From: Streptomyces sp. KL109B
Lineage (GTDB): Bacteria > Actinomycetota > Actinomycetes > Streptomycetales > Streptomycetaceae
Length of the DNA stretch: 64,000 nt
Direction of reading: 5' to 3'
Assembly (NCBI RefSeq): GCF_030766935.1
Contig: NZ_JASERL010000001.1
Coordinates: forward strand, 62,001-126,000
This document shows, piece by piece, positions 54,281 to 63,019 of this stretch. Every line of letters starts with the position of its first letter. The stretch's first letter is position 1. The notes beneath the pieces are model-generated. The model saw only the letters and a program-made list of their open reading frames with translations. It was not told where the DNA came from and searched no databases. The position numbers were made by a program, and so were the translations under genes.

Positions 54281-56104
54281 GTGCAGGCAGTTGACGCCCT
54301 CTTGCAGCGGGCGTGCGGGACATTCACCGACGCGACAGCGATCGTCTCGGGCTCCGGGTCCGTCTCCTACTCCGAACTGGAGGCGCGGGCCCGGGAGTTG
54401 GCCGACGAGCTGACGGAGCGGGGCATCGGGCGCGGTGACGTCGTCGCGGTCCAAGGGCGGCGCGGCGCCTCGGCGGTCATCGCGGTCTTCGGCGTGTGGC
54501 TGTCCGGCGCGGTCGTCATGCTCATCGATGACACGCTGCCCGAGGCCCGCCGGGAGGCCATGCTGGACTGCGGCCCCGTCCGCGCGGTCGTCGACTGCGC
54601 GGACGGCCGCCGGATCGCGCCGCGCTCCGCCCCGCAAGGCGTGCCGGTCGCGGACCTCGGTGACGAGGACTACGCCTACGTCGCGTTCACCTCCGGGTCC
54701 ACCGGGCGGCCCAAGGCCATCGTCGGCAGCCACACGGGCCTGGCCCAGTTCCTGCGGTGGCAGTCCGCCGAGTTCGGCATCGGGCCGGAGGACCGGTTCG
54801 CGCACCTGACCAATCTCTCCTTCGACGTGTGGTTCCGTGACGCGCTGATGCCGCTGGTCTCGGGCGCCACCCTGTGCGTTCCCGAACAGCGGCACCTCGA
54901 TGTGGCGGCGGTCGGGGACTTCCTGCGGAGCAACGGGATCACCGGGTTCCACCTGGTTCCCTCGCTCGGCAAGGTGTGGCTCTCCGGGCTCGCCGGGAGC
55001 GAGCCGATGCCGGGCGTGCGGCACTCCTTCTTCGCGGGCGAGCCGTTGGACGACGCGCTGGCGCGCGGCTGGCGGGAGCTCTTTCCGCACAGCCAGGTGG
55101 TCAACCTCTACGGCCCGACCGAGACGACGCTGGCCCAGCACTTCTACCGGGTCCCCGCCACCCCGGCCGCCGGGATCCAGCAGGTGGGCGAGAACCGCCC
55201 CGGATCACGCAGTTACCTCCTGGACGAGCACGGAAAGCAGTGCGACGACGGGGTCACCGGCCAGATCCACATCGCCGCCGACCACCCCACGCACGGCTAT
55301 CTGGTCGACGGCCGGATCGAGCCGCCGTTCGTCGAGGTCGCCGTGGACGGGCAGCGGGTGCTCGCCTATCCGACGGGGGATCTCGGCCGCCGGGGCGTGG
55401 ACGGCGGCCTGGAGATCCTGGGCCGGGCGGACGACCAGATCAAGATCGCGGGCGTCCGGATCGAGCTGCAGGAAGTGCGGTCGGCGATCCAGGCGCACCC
55501 GAGCGTCCGCGACGCCTACGTCTGCGCGCAGGAGGACCGGTTCGCCAAGGTGATCGTCGCCGTCGTGGAGGGCGACGCGGGCGCCGAGCGGGAGCTCCGC
55601 GACCACCTCGGTGACCGGCTGATGAGCGTCATGGTGCCCGGGGCCTTCCTCTTCCTGCCCGAACTGCCGAAGCTCCCCAACGGAAAGGCCGACCGCAAGG
55701 CGCTGGCCGAGACCGCCCGCCGCCATGTCGAGGAGCGCGCCCGGCGCGCGGCCGAGCAGCGCGCGGCCGCCCCTCGGGGCGGGGCGGTGGCCGAGCGTCT
55801 GGAGCGCCTGTGGCTCTCGGTGGCCGGAGGCGGCGCGGGGTCCCTGGCGGATCGCGACGCGAACTTCTTCGACGTGGGCGGGACTTCGCTGACCATCGCG
55901 GTGCTGCACACGGAGATCCAGCGCGAGTTCGAGGTCGGCTTCCCGCTGGTGCGGCTCTTCGAGTACCCCTCGTTCGACGCGCAGCGGCGCTTCCTCACGT
56001 CCCTGACCGAGCGGCCGCGCGCCCATGTGCCAAGCGCCGCGGCCACGGCGCGCAGGGCGGGCCGCGGCCGGGTCCTGTCGGCCCGGCGCGCCCGCCAACG
56101 CTAG
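54281..56104 (+). CDS. NRPS adenylation-thiolation didomain protein
   Basis: 607 residues. A-domain cores: FTSGSTGRPK (136-145), FDVWFR (181-186), NLYGPTE (275-281), YPTGDLGRRG and NGKADRK with Lys469. The T domain has Ser536 (DVGGTSLTIAVL). Hand alignment of the pocket to the GrsA positions gives D-V-R-H-F-A-L-L-A. Asp at position one indicates an alpha-amino acid, and Arg/His at positions three and four suggest an acidic side chain, so aspartate or a relative is my guess. There is no C or TE domain, so it is a loading module. GTG start with GGAGG. The T domain must hand over to the PKS encoded next. Confidence 0.88.
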   Translation: MQAVDALLQRACGTFTDATAIVSGSGSVSYSELEARARELADELTERGIGRGDVVAVQGRRGASAVIAVFGVWLSGAVVMLIDDTLPEARREAMLDCGPVRAVVDCADGRRIAPRSAPQGVPVADLGDEDYAYVAFTSGSTGRPKAIVGSHTGLAQFLRWQSAEFGIGPEDRFAHLTNLSFDVWFRDALMPLVSGATLCVPEQRHLDVAAVGDFLRSNGITGFHLVPSLGKVWLSGLAGSEPMPGVRHSFFAGEPLDDALARGWRELFPHSQVVNLYGPTETTLAQHFYRVPATPAAGIQQVGENRPGSRSYLLDEHGKQCDDGVTGQIHIAADHPTHGYLVDGRIEPPFVEVAVDGQRVLAYPTGDLGRRGVDGGLEILGRADDQIKIAGVRIELQEVRSAIQAHPSVRDAYVCAQEDRFAKVIVAVVEGDAGAERELRDHLGDRLMSVMVPGAFLFLPELPKLPNGKADRKALAETARRHVEERARRAAEQRAAAPRGGAVAERLERLWLSVAGGGAGSLADRDANFFDVGGTSLTIAVLHTEIQREFEVGFPLVRLFEYPSFDAQRRFLTSLTERPRAHVPSAAATARRAGRGRVLSARRARQR

Positions 56105-56153
56105 GGCCCCTTTCAACACCCCTTATCAGCACCTCTCACCTCTAGGAACGACC

Positions 56154-59100
56154 ATGGAAAATGACGACGAGCTGATCGCGATCGTCTCGATGGACTGCCG
56201 ATTGCCGCAGGCCGGTGGCGTCGAGGAGTTCTGGCAGAAGCTGGTGGACGGCGAGAGCGCCATCCGGGACCTCACCGACGCGGAGGTCGCGGCGGCCGGT
56301 GTCCCGGCGGACCGGCGCGGGCGCACGGACTATGTGAAGCGGGCCGGGGTCCTCGACGGCGTCGCCGAGTTCGACTCCGCGTACTTCGGCTACTCCCCGC
56401 GCGAGGCCGACGTACTCGACGTTCAGCAGCGCCTGATGCTGGAGTCCTCGGTGACGCTGCTTGAGCGGGCCAATATCGACCCGCACCGCACCGAGAAGCG
56501 CATCGGGGTCTTCGCCGGTTCAGGCATGAGCACGTACCTCTTCGGGGCGCTGAGCCGCCCCGAACTCGTCGACTCGCTCGGTGAGATGGTCGTGCGGCAC
56601 GGCAACGACAAGGACTTTCTGGCCACCCGGATCTCGTACAAGCTCAATCTGCACGGGCCCAGCGTCAATGTGCAGACGGCCTGCTCGACCGGGCTCGTCG
56701 CCGTGCACTCGGGCGTGCAGAGCCTGCTGTTGAACGAGTGCGACGCGGCCATCGCCGGAGCGGTGTACGTCCGGGTGCCGCAGGAGTCCGGATACCAGTA
56801 CCAGGTGGGCGGGGTGCTGTCCCCCGACGGCGTCTGCCGGCCGTTCGACGCGGGGGCCAACGGCACCCTGTTCACCAACGGGCTCGGCCTCGTACTCCTC
56901 AAGCGGCTGCGCGACGCGATCGCCGACGGCGACCGGGTGCACGCGGTGATCGCCGGGTCGGCGGTGAACAACGACGGTGCGCAGAAGGTGAGTTTCACCG
57001 CGCCGAGCGTGTCGGGGCAGGTCGGGGTGTTGAGCGAGGCCCTGCAGATCTCGGGCGCCAAGCAGACCGACGTCACGTACATCGAGTCGCACGGCACGGG
57101 CACCCAGCTCGGCGACCCCATCGAGATCGAGGCGATCAAGCAGGCGTACGGCTACGACGGCGCGCCCTGTGGCATCGGCTCGCTCAAGGGGAACTTCGGG
57201 CACCTGAACATCGCCGCGGGGATCATCGGCCTGATCAAGGCGGCCCTGGTCCTCCAGCACAGGTACGTGCCGCCGACCATCAACGTCGGCGAGGTCAGCC
57301 CGGCGCTCGACCTCGACGGCTCCCGGTACTTCGTGACCACCGAGGGCCGGGCGCTGGACGGCGACGGCGAACAGTGGGCCGCGGTCAGCGCGTTCGGCAT
57401 GGGCGGCACCAACAGCCACGTACTCCTCAAGAGCTTCGAGCAGGCCCTGGCGGAGCCCGCCGAGCCCGGTGAGTCCGCCGAGCCCGGTGCGTCCGGTGAG
57501 TCCGGTGAGCCCGATGAGTCCGGTGCGTCCGCCGACGGTCCGGCCGTCCTCACCTTCTCGGCCCGCACCGAGGACGCCCTGCGCGGTCAGGCCCTGGCGC
57601 TGGCCGAGCACCTCGCGGCGCACCCGGACGCCTCGCTCGCCCAGTACGCGTACACGCTGCGCGAAGGCCGCACCCGCCACCCCTTCCGCGCCTCGCTCGC
57701 GGCGGTCGACCGGGCCGAGGCCATCACCCGGCTGAAGGCCGAGCGCTACCACCGCGGCTCCGGGGCGGGCGAGCAGGAGATCGCGTTCGTCTTCGCGGGG
57801 CAGGGCACCCAGCGCCGGGCCATGGGCGCCGTACTCGCCGCGAAGAACCGGCAGTTCGCCCGCCGCCTCGACGAGGCCGTGGAGGCGGTCAACGCGCACC
57901 TCGACTTCGACGTACGGACCTGCCTCGGCCCCGACGGCCAGGTCGACGGCATCGACACGTCCATAGCCCAGCCGCTCCTGTTCGTCGTCGAGTACGCGCT
58001 GGCGACCGCGCTCGTCGACGCCGGGGTGCGCCCCCGGTACGTCCTCGGGCACAGCCTCGGTGAGATCGTCGCCGCGACGGTCGCGGGCGTCTTCGACCTG
58101 CCGGTCGCCGCCGAACTCGTCGCGACCCGGGCCCGGCTCATGGGCGACTGCCCGGGCGGGGCGATGCTCGCGGTCACGGACACGGGCCCGCTCGCGGACC
58201 TGCTGGACGACGGTTCCCTGTCGGTCGCGGCGACCAACTCGCCCCGCCAGACGGTCCTTTCGGGCAGCCACGAGGCGATCGAGGCGGCCGCGGCCCGGGC
58301 CGCCGATGCCGGTGTGCAGCACCAGCGCCTGGCGACCTCGCACGCCTTCCACTCGCCGCTCATGCGGGAGGCCGCCGACGCCTTCCGTGCCTTCCTGGGC
58401 ACCGTCGAACTGCGGGCCCCGCGCATTCCGCTGGTGTCGAACGTCACCGGCCGGCCGCTCACCGAGTACGAGGCGCGCAGCCCGCACTACTGGGCGGACC
58501 ACCTGCTGCGTCCGGTCCGTTTCACGGAGTCCGTGGAGGCGCTGCGCGAGGCCGAGGTGACCCGGTTCGTCGAGATCGGCCCCGGTCGCGCGATGAGCAA
58601 TCTGGTCAAGGCCGCCTTCGGTACGGAGGCCGCGGGCCTCGAACTCGCCCAGGCCCTGGGGGACTCCGAGCACGAGGACGAGGCGTTCGCCGACGCCGTC
58701 GCGCTCGGCTGGGCCGCCGACCCCGAGGTCCCCCTCGCGCCCTACGCGAGCGCCGAGCGGATGACGTCCGTGCCCACGTACGCCTTCGACCGGCAGGTGC
58801 ACTGGGTGGAGCCGGTACTCGGATTCGCCGCGCAGGACGCACCGACGCGGGTCCCGGCCCAGACACCGGCCCAGACACCGACGCAGGCCCCGACGGACAC
58901 CCCGGCGGACGCTCCGACGGACGCCCCGGCGGAGGCGGCTTCGGCCGATGGCTCCGACGAGGCCACCGCCGAGATCCGCCGGATCGTCGGCGGCGTCTTC
59001 GAGGGCTTCCTCGGCGCCGCCGCGGCCGACACCGACAGCGAGTTCTTCGCGCTCGGCGGCAACTCACTGATGGCGATCCAGCTGATCAACAAGTTGCGCG

Positions 59101-59210
59101 AGACCTTCGAACTCGACTTCTCCGTCCGGGACTTCTACGAGAACAGCTCGGTCTCGGCGACCACGAACGTGATCAAGGCACTGCTGCTGGAGGAGCCCGC
59201 CCATGTCTGA
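56154..59210 (+). CDS. single-module type I PKS (KS-AT-ACP)
   Basis: 1018 residues. The KS covers about 6-430 with Cys177 (TACSTGL), His313 (SHGTGT) and His350 (NFGHLN). The AT covers about 540-860 with FAGQGTQ, Ser634 (GHSLGE) and HAFH (730-733), the malonyl-specific form. The ACP covers about 935-1010 with Ser971 (LGGNSLMAI). No KR, DH, ER or TE domain is present, so the product of one extension stays a beta-ketothioester. Linkers are low complexity (Glu/Ser/Gly-rich and Thr/Pro/Ala-rich). It should extend the aminoacyl group loaded by the A-T protein with one malonyl unit. Confidence 0.92.
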   Translation: MENDDELIAIVSMDCRLPQAGGVEEFWQKLVDGESAIRDLTDAEVAAAGVPADRRGRTDYVKRAGVLDGVAEFDSAYFGYSPREADVLDVQQRLMLESSVTLLERANIDPHRTEKRIGVFAGSGMSTYLFGALSRPELVDSLGEMVVRHGNDKDFLATRISYKLNLHGPSVNVQTACSTGLVAVHSGVQSLLLNECDAAIAGAVYVRVPQESGYQYQVGGVLSPDGVCRPFDAGANGTLFTNGLGLVLLKRLRDAIADGDRVHAVIAGSAVNNDGAQKVSFTAPSVSGQVGVLSEALQISGAKQTDVTYIESHGTGTQLGDPIEIEAIKQAYGYDGAPCGIGSLKGNFGHLNIAAGIIGLIKAALVLQHRYVPPTINVGEVSPALDLDGSRYFVTTEGRALDGDGEQWAAVSAFGMGGTNSHVLLKSFEQALAEPAEPGESAEPGASGESGEPDESGASADGPAVLTFSARTEDALRGQALALAEHLAAHPDASLAQYAYTLREGRTRHPFRASLAAVDRAEAITRLKAERYHRGSGAGEQEIAFVFAGQGTQRRAMGAVLAAKNRQFARRLDEAVEAVNAHLDFDVRTCLGPDGQVDGIDTSIAQPLLFVVEYALATALVDAGVRPRYVLGHSLGEIVAATVAGVFDLPVAAELVATRARLMGDCPGGAMLAVTDTGPLADLLDDGSLSVAATNSPRQTVLSGSHEAIEAAAARAADAGVQHQRLATSHAFHSPLMREAADAFRAFLGTVELRAPRIPLVSNVTGRPLTEYEARSPHYWADHLLRPVRFTESVEALREAEVTRFVEIGPGRAMSNLVKAAFGTEAAGLELAQALGDSEHEDEAFADAVALGWAADPEVPLAPYASAERMTSVPTYAFDRQVHWVEPVLGFAAQDAPTRVPAQTPAQTPTQAPTDTPADAPTDAPAEAASADGSDEATAEIRRIVGGVFEGFLGAAAADTDSEFFALGGNSLMAIQLINKLRETFELDFSVRDFYENSSVSATTNVIKALLLEEPAHV

Positions 59211-60363
59211 CAACTCCCTGCTCGAAGCCGGCCAGCTGGCCAGGCTGAAGGCCAAGCTGCGGGCCGGCGCCGCGGGCGAGCCCGAACCTCGTACGGAACA
59301 GGCGTCCACCCCCGCGACCCTGCCCGACGTCGGCGTCATCTTCTTCTCCGGCCTGAGCGGCGACAGCGATCCCTACGATCTGCTCCTTGAGGTGTCCCGG
59401 TTCGTCGACGGCGCCGGATTCGGCGCGATCTGGACCCCGGAGCGGCACTTCACCGAGGTCGGCGGCGCCTACCCGAACCCGGCGGTCCTCGGCGCCGCCC
59501 TGGCCATGATCACGAAGAATGTGCGGATCCGGTCGGGCAGCATCAACCTCCCCCTCCACAACGTGCTGCGCGCGGCCGAGGAGTGGGCGCTCGTCGACAA
59601 CCTGTCGGGCGGGCGCGTGGACCTCGCGGTGGCGCCGGGCTGGCACGCGCGGGACTTCGTCCTCAACCCCGACGCGTTCGAGTCCCGGGGCGAGCTCCTC
59701 GGGCGGGCGAGGGCGGAACTCGCGAGCCTGTGGCGCGGAGAGAGCGTCGAACGGACCGACGCCCTCGGGGAGAAGCACGACATCCTCACCTTCCCCCGGC
59801 CCGTGCAGAGCGAACTCCCGCTCTGGCTCACCTCGTCGAAGAACGCCGACTCCTGGCGGTACGCGGGTGAGAACGGCCTCAACGTCCTGACGGCGCTCAT
59901 CAACTTCGGCCCCGAAGAACTCCGCAAGCGCATCGAGGTCTACCGCGAGGCGCGCTCCCGGGTGGGGCTCGACCCCGACGCCGGTGTCGTCTCGCTGATG
60001 CTGCACACCTACGTCGGCGCCGACGCGGACGAGGCCGTGGAGCGGGTCCGACCCGCCATGATCGACTACCTGGGCTCCTTCGTCACCCAGCACGCGACCT
60101 CGGGCCAGAGCGAGTCGAAGGACAAGTCCCAAACCCTCCAGAACCTCGACAAGGACCGGGACGAATTCCTGGAGATGGTCTTCCAGCGGTACGTCTCCAG
60201 CAGCTCCCTCATCGGTGACGCGGCCGGGGCCCGCGGCACGCTGGAGAACTTCCGCTCGATGGGCGTCGACGAGGTCGCCTGCCTCGTCGACTTCGGGCTC
60301 TCCAAGGACGACGTACTGGCGAGCCTCGCCCGGCTCGCGCCCCTGCTGCGGAAGGGAGCCTGA
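59203..60363 (+). CDS. MupA/Atu3640-type luciferase-like flavin monooxygenase
   Basis: 386 residues, bacterial-luciferase TIM barrel: VGVIFFSGLSGDSDPYDLL, GFGAIWTPERHFTEVGG, NVRIRSGSINLPLHN, NLSGGRVDLAVAPGWHARDF and LPLWLTSSKNADSW. This sub-family occurs in NRPS/PKS clusters and hydroxylates carrier-bound chains. Here it most likely hydroxylates the alpha carbon of the beta-ketoacyl-ACP. It needs reduced FMN, which the flavin reductase four genes later can supply. The ATG overlaps the PKS stop by 8 bases. Confidence 0.9.
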   Translation: MSDNSLLEAGQLARLKAKLRAGAAGEPEPRTEQASTPATLPDVGVIFFSGLSGDSDPYDLLLEVSRFVDGAGFGAIWTPERHFTEVGGAYPNPAVLGAALAMITKNVRIRSGSINLPLHNVLRAAEEWALVDNLSGGRVDLAVAPGWHARDFVLNPDAFESRGELLGRARAELASLWRGESVERTDALGEKHDILTFPRPVQSELPLWLTSSKNADSWRYAGENGLNVLTALINFGPEELRKRIEVYREARSRVGLDPDAGVVSLMLHTYVGADADEAVERVRPAMIDYLGSFVTQHATSGQSESKDKSQTLQNLDKDRDEFLEMVFQRYVSSSSLIGDAAGARGTLENFRSMGVDEVACLVDFGLSKDDVLASLARLAPLLRKGA

Positions 60364-60366
60364 CCC

Positions 60367-60930
60367 GTGCGGACCTACAGCTTCCAGGGCGTCCGGCCAC
60401 GTATCCACCCGAGCGTCTACGCCTTCGACGACGTCGTCGTGATCGGCGACGTCGAGATCGGGGCGGACGTCAGCCTGTGGCCCGGCGTCACCATCCGCGG
60501 CGACAAGGGCCCGGTCCGCATCGGCCGGGGCTCGAACGTCCAGGACCACGCGATGCTGCACTCCGACCCGGACTACCCGCTGACCATCGGGGAGAACGTC
60601 ACGGTCGCGCACAGCGCGGTCCTGCACGGCTGCACGGTCGGCGCGGGAACGGTCGTCGGCATCGGCGCGACACTCCTCAACGGCACGGTCGTCGGGGCGA
60701 GTTCACGCGTCTCGGCCGGTGTGGTGCTCGGCGCGGGACCGGTCTACAAGGAGCGCAGCCTCATCGCGGGAAGCCCCGCGACGGTACTGATGGCGCTGAG
60801 CGACAGCGACGTGTCGTCGCTCGACGAGACCGCCGCCGAATACCGGGAGCTGGCCGCGCAGTACCGCGCGGGCCTGCGCCCCGTCGTCGTACCGGGTCAT
60901 GAACGGCCCGAGGACCGAACCGATATCTGA
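60367..60930 (+). CDS. gamma-carbonic-anhydrase-like hexapeptide protein
   Basis: 187 residues, left-handed beta-helix of hexapeptide repeats (VVIGDVEIGADVSLWPGVTI; VTVAHSAVLHGCTVGAGTVV). The three metal His of gamma-class enzymes appear in VQDHAMLH and VAHSAVLHG, as in PaaY/YrdA. It may be a carbonic anhydrase, a thioesterase-like hydrolase (reported for PaaY) or an acyl transferase. It has no obvious duty in the pathway except possibly carboxyl/CO2 handling after release. GTG start 3 bases after the monooxygenase stop. Confidence 0.85.
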   Translation: MRTYSFQGVRPRIHPSVYAFDDVVVIGDVEIGADVSLWPGVTIRGDKGPVRIGRGSNVQDHAMLHSDPDYPLTIGENVTVAHSAVLHGCTVGAGTVVGIGATLLNGTVVGASSRVSAGVVLGAGPVYKERSLIAGSPATVLMALSDSDVSSLDETAAEYRELAAQYRAGLRPVVVPGHERPEDRTDI

Positions 60931-61694
60931 TGCGCCCTCATGGAGGGGTTGTGGAACCGCAGTTGCTGACCCGCCACGGGAACGGCCATCGCTCCGTGCT
61001 CGTCTGCTTCCACCACGCGGGCGGGGGCAAGTCCGCGTTCCGGGGCTGGCCGGGGCTGCTCGCCCCGCACCTGGACGTGGTCCTCGTCCAGCTCAAGGGG
61101 CGGGAGGACCGCACGGCGCAGCCGCTCACCGACGACCTCGGCGACCTCGCCGTGGAGATCGCCCGGGGCGTCTGCGCGCTGCCGTACGACGAGATCGTGC
61201 TGCTCGGCCACAGCATGGGCGCGACCGTTGCCTGGGCCGTCGCCGACGCGATCTGGGCGGTCTACCGGCGCCGGGCGAGGGTGGTCCTCTCCGCGCAGGC
61301 GCCGCCCCCGTACACCTCCCGCATCGGCGAGCGGGCCGAGCGGGAGGCCGGCCGGTCCCGCGGCACGGTCGGGGACGGGGCTGCCGACGCGTTCCACGCG
61401 GACATCCTCGCCGCCGACCTCGCGTGGCTGTCCCGGGAGTTCCCCGCGCTCGTGACCCGGCCGCTCCCGGTCGACCTGCACTGCGTCGCGGCGGAGCGGG
61501 ACCGCCTCGTGCCACCGGAGGCGATGGCCGGCTGGGCGGCGCTCACCACACGGGAGTTCTCCTGCCGGACGGTGCCCGGCGGGCACATGTACCTCCTTGA
61601 GGACCCCGCGCCACTGATCGAACTCGTGCTGGAGCTCGCGCGGCGGGACGCGACGGAGGACACGGGGGTGGACCGTGTCGGGGTCCCGACGTGA
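60930..61694 (+). CDS. type II thioesterase
   Basis: 254 residues. Alpha/beta hydrolase with CFHHAGGGKSAFRGW (oxyanion), nucleophile Ser95 in LLGHSMGATV, acid in VAAERDRLVPP and His in VPGGHMYLLED. It can hydrolyse the finished chain from the PKS ACP, since no TE domain exists in the module, or remove stalled groups. ATG 60930 overlaps the previous stop. GTG 60951 with GGAGGGG just upstream is an equally good start. Confidence 0.9.
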   Translation: MRPHGGVVEPQLLTRHGNGHRSVLVCFHHAGGGKSAFRGWPGLLAPHLDVVLVQLKGREDRTAQPLTDDLGDLAVEIARGVCALPYDEIVLLGHSMGATVAWAVADAIWAVYRRRARVVLSAQAPPPYTSRIGERAEREAGRSRGTVGDGAADAFHADILAADLAWLSREFPALVTRPLPVDLHCVAAERDRLVPPEAMAGWAALTTREFSCRTVPGGHMYLLEDPAPLIELVLELARRDATEDTGVDRVGVPT

Positions 61695-62472
61695 AGGCGC
61701 GCCGATCCGGGTCGGATTCCAGCGCAGCACCCCGCCGTTCTCGTACGCGACGGCCGCACCGGACGAGCGGTTCGAGCCCATCGGCTACTCGGTCGACGTG
61801 GCGCGGATGACCCTCTCGAAGGTGTTCGGCGGCGCACACGCGACGCCGCCGTGGGAGGCCGTCGAGGTCACGTCCGCGACCAGGGAAGCGCTGCTCGCCG
61901 AGGGGCGCATCGACATCGAGTGCGGGTCGACGACCATCACCCGGGAGCGGCTGACGCGCTGCGCCTTCAGCAGGCCGATCTTCCGCACCTCCCACCGGAT
62001 CGCGGTGAAGCCCGGCGCGCTCGCGGCGGCGTCCGCCGTCAAGGTGGTCGGCATCCGGGGCTCGACCAGTCAGGCCGCGCTGGAGAGCAGCGGGGGCGTC
62101 GGATTCCCCTACACGTTCGTCGGCGTGGACTCCATCGGTGCGGCCAGGGACGCCTTCCTGGCCGATCCGGGCATCGGGGCCATGGTGGCGGACGAGGTGA
62201 TTCTCAGGTCACTCCTGGGGGGCGGGGAGACCCGGTCCGGCGCGAGCCTCCTCGACGTGCGGCTCGGCGGGGAGTGCTACGGGTTCATGATGCGGCGCCG
62301 CGACCGGGAATTCCTCCGTGCGGTCGACGCGGCATTGGAGCAGGTACTGACGTCCGACGAATATCCCGAAATTCTTTCCGCATGGTTCGTCGACAGCCTC
62401 CCAGGGCTCGGTTTCGGCCTGGGCATGGACATGGGCGACGGCACATTTATGAATCGGAACAGTTGGAATTGA
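61675..62472 (+). CDS. solute-binding (SBP_bac_3)-like protein without signal peptide
   Basis: 265 residues. Type II periplasmic amino acid-binding fold: IRVGFQRSTPPFSYATA, GYSVDVARMTLSKVFG, EALLAEGRIDIECGSTTITRE, VKVVGIRGSTSQAAL and LDVRLGGECYGFMMRR. Normal members are secreted, but the N-terminus here (MSGSRREGAPIRVGF) has no signal or lipobox, so it is probably cytosolic. This fold also yields enzymes such as cyclohexadienyl dehydratase, so a catalytic or ligand-sensing role in the pathway is possible. The GTG start overlaps the thioesterase end by 20 bases. Confidence 0.78.
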   Translation: MSGSRREGAPIRVGFQRSTPPFSYATAAPDERFEPIGYSVDVARMTLSKVFGGAHATPPWEAVEVTSATREALLAEGRIDIECGSTTITRERLTRCAFSRPIFRTSHRIAVKPGALAAASAVKVVGIRGSTSQAALESSGGVGFPYTFVGVDSIGAARDAFLADPGIGAMVADEVILRSLLGGGETRSGASLLDVRLGGECYGFMMRRRDREFLRAVDAALEQVLTSDEYPEILSAWFVDSLPGLGFGLGMDMGDGTFMNRNSWN

Positions 62473-62972
62473 TGAGTACCACTGAAATATCGCTGCAGGA
62501 CGCCTTCAAGGACGTCATGTCGTGTGTGGCCACCCCCGTCTCGATCGTGACGGCGCTGGCCAGGGACGGCGCCCCGTGCGGGGCCACGGTCAGCGCGTTC
62601 GCCTCGCTCTCGGTCTCTCCCGCGATGGTCATGGTGAGTCTCGACCGGAGGTCGAGCACGCTCGAAGTCATCCGCGAATCGGGCCGTTTCGGGCTGAACG
62701 TACTCGGCGCCGACCAGGCCGATCTGGCGCTGACCTTCGCGTCGAAGCAGGGCATCGGCAAATTCGGCGGGGCCCTGTGGAGCGTCGATCACGAGGTGCC
62801 GCGCCTCGCCGGGACCTCGGCCTGGATAGCGGCGGGCGTCGCCGGTCTCCAGGACGGCGGAGACCACGTGGTCGTGCTCGGACACGTCGAGACCGCCGAG
62901 AGCGAGGACGCGGAGAACAAGTCGCCCCTCGTCTATTACCGGCGCCGTTTCGGCACCTACCTCTCGTACTAG
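62472..62972 (+). CDS. FMN reductase (HpaC/flavin reductase family)
   Basis: 166 residues, split-barrel flavin reductase: FKDVMSCVATPVSIVTA, GATVSAFASLSVSPAMVMVSLDRRSST, GRFGLNVLGADQADLALTFASK and HVVVLGHVETAE. It reduces FMN with NAD(P)H and passes FMNH2 to a partner monooxygenase, here the MupA-type enzyme. The ATG overlaps the previous stop (TGATG). Repeats follow the stop. Confidence 0.92.
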   Translation: MSTTEISLQDAFKDVMSCVATPVSIVTALARDGAPCGATVSAFASLSVSPAMVMVSLDRRSSTLEVIRESGRFGLNVLGADQADLALTFASKQGIGKFGGALWSVDHEVPRLAGTSAWIAAGVAGLQDGGDHVVVLGHVETAESEDAENKSPLVYYRRRFGTYLSY

Positions 62973-63015
62973 GAACTCGCACTAGGAACTCGCACTAGGA
63001 ACTCGTACTAGGAAC
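62968..63015. repeat. 13-bp tandem repeat carrying copies of the ribosome site
   Basis: ACTAGGAACTCGC units (62968, 62981, 62994, partial 63007). Each contains AGGAA. The last copy supplies the Shine-Dalgarno of the next ATG. A related TCTAGGAACG precedes the PKS start. Confidence 0.88.
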
Positions 63016-63019
63016 GCTC

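Noticed and set aside
54208..54294. 28-codon frame (MSTPMAAHPRRS...) before the A-T gene
   Set aside because: It has a modest AAGG upstream and could be a leader peptide, but it lies in repeat-derived DNA and shows no attenuator hairpin.
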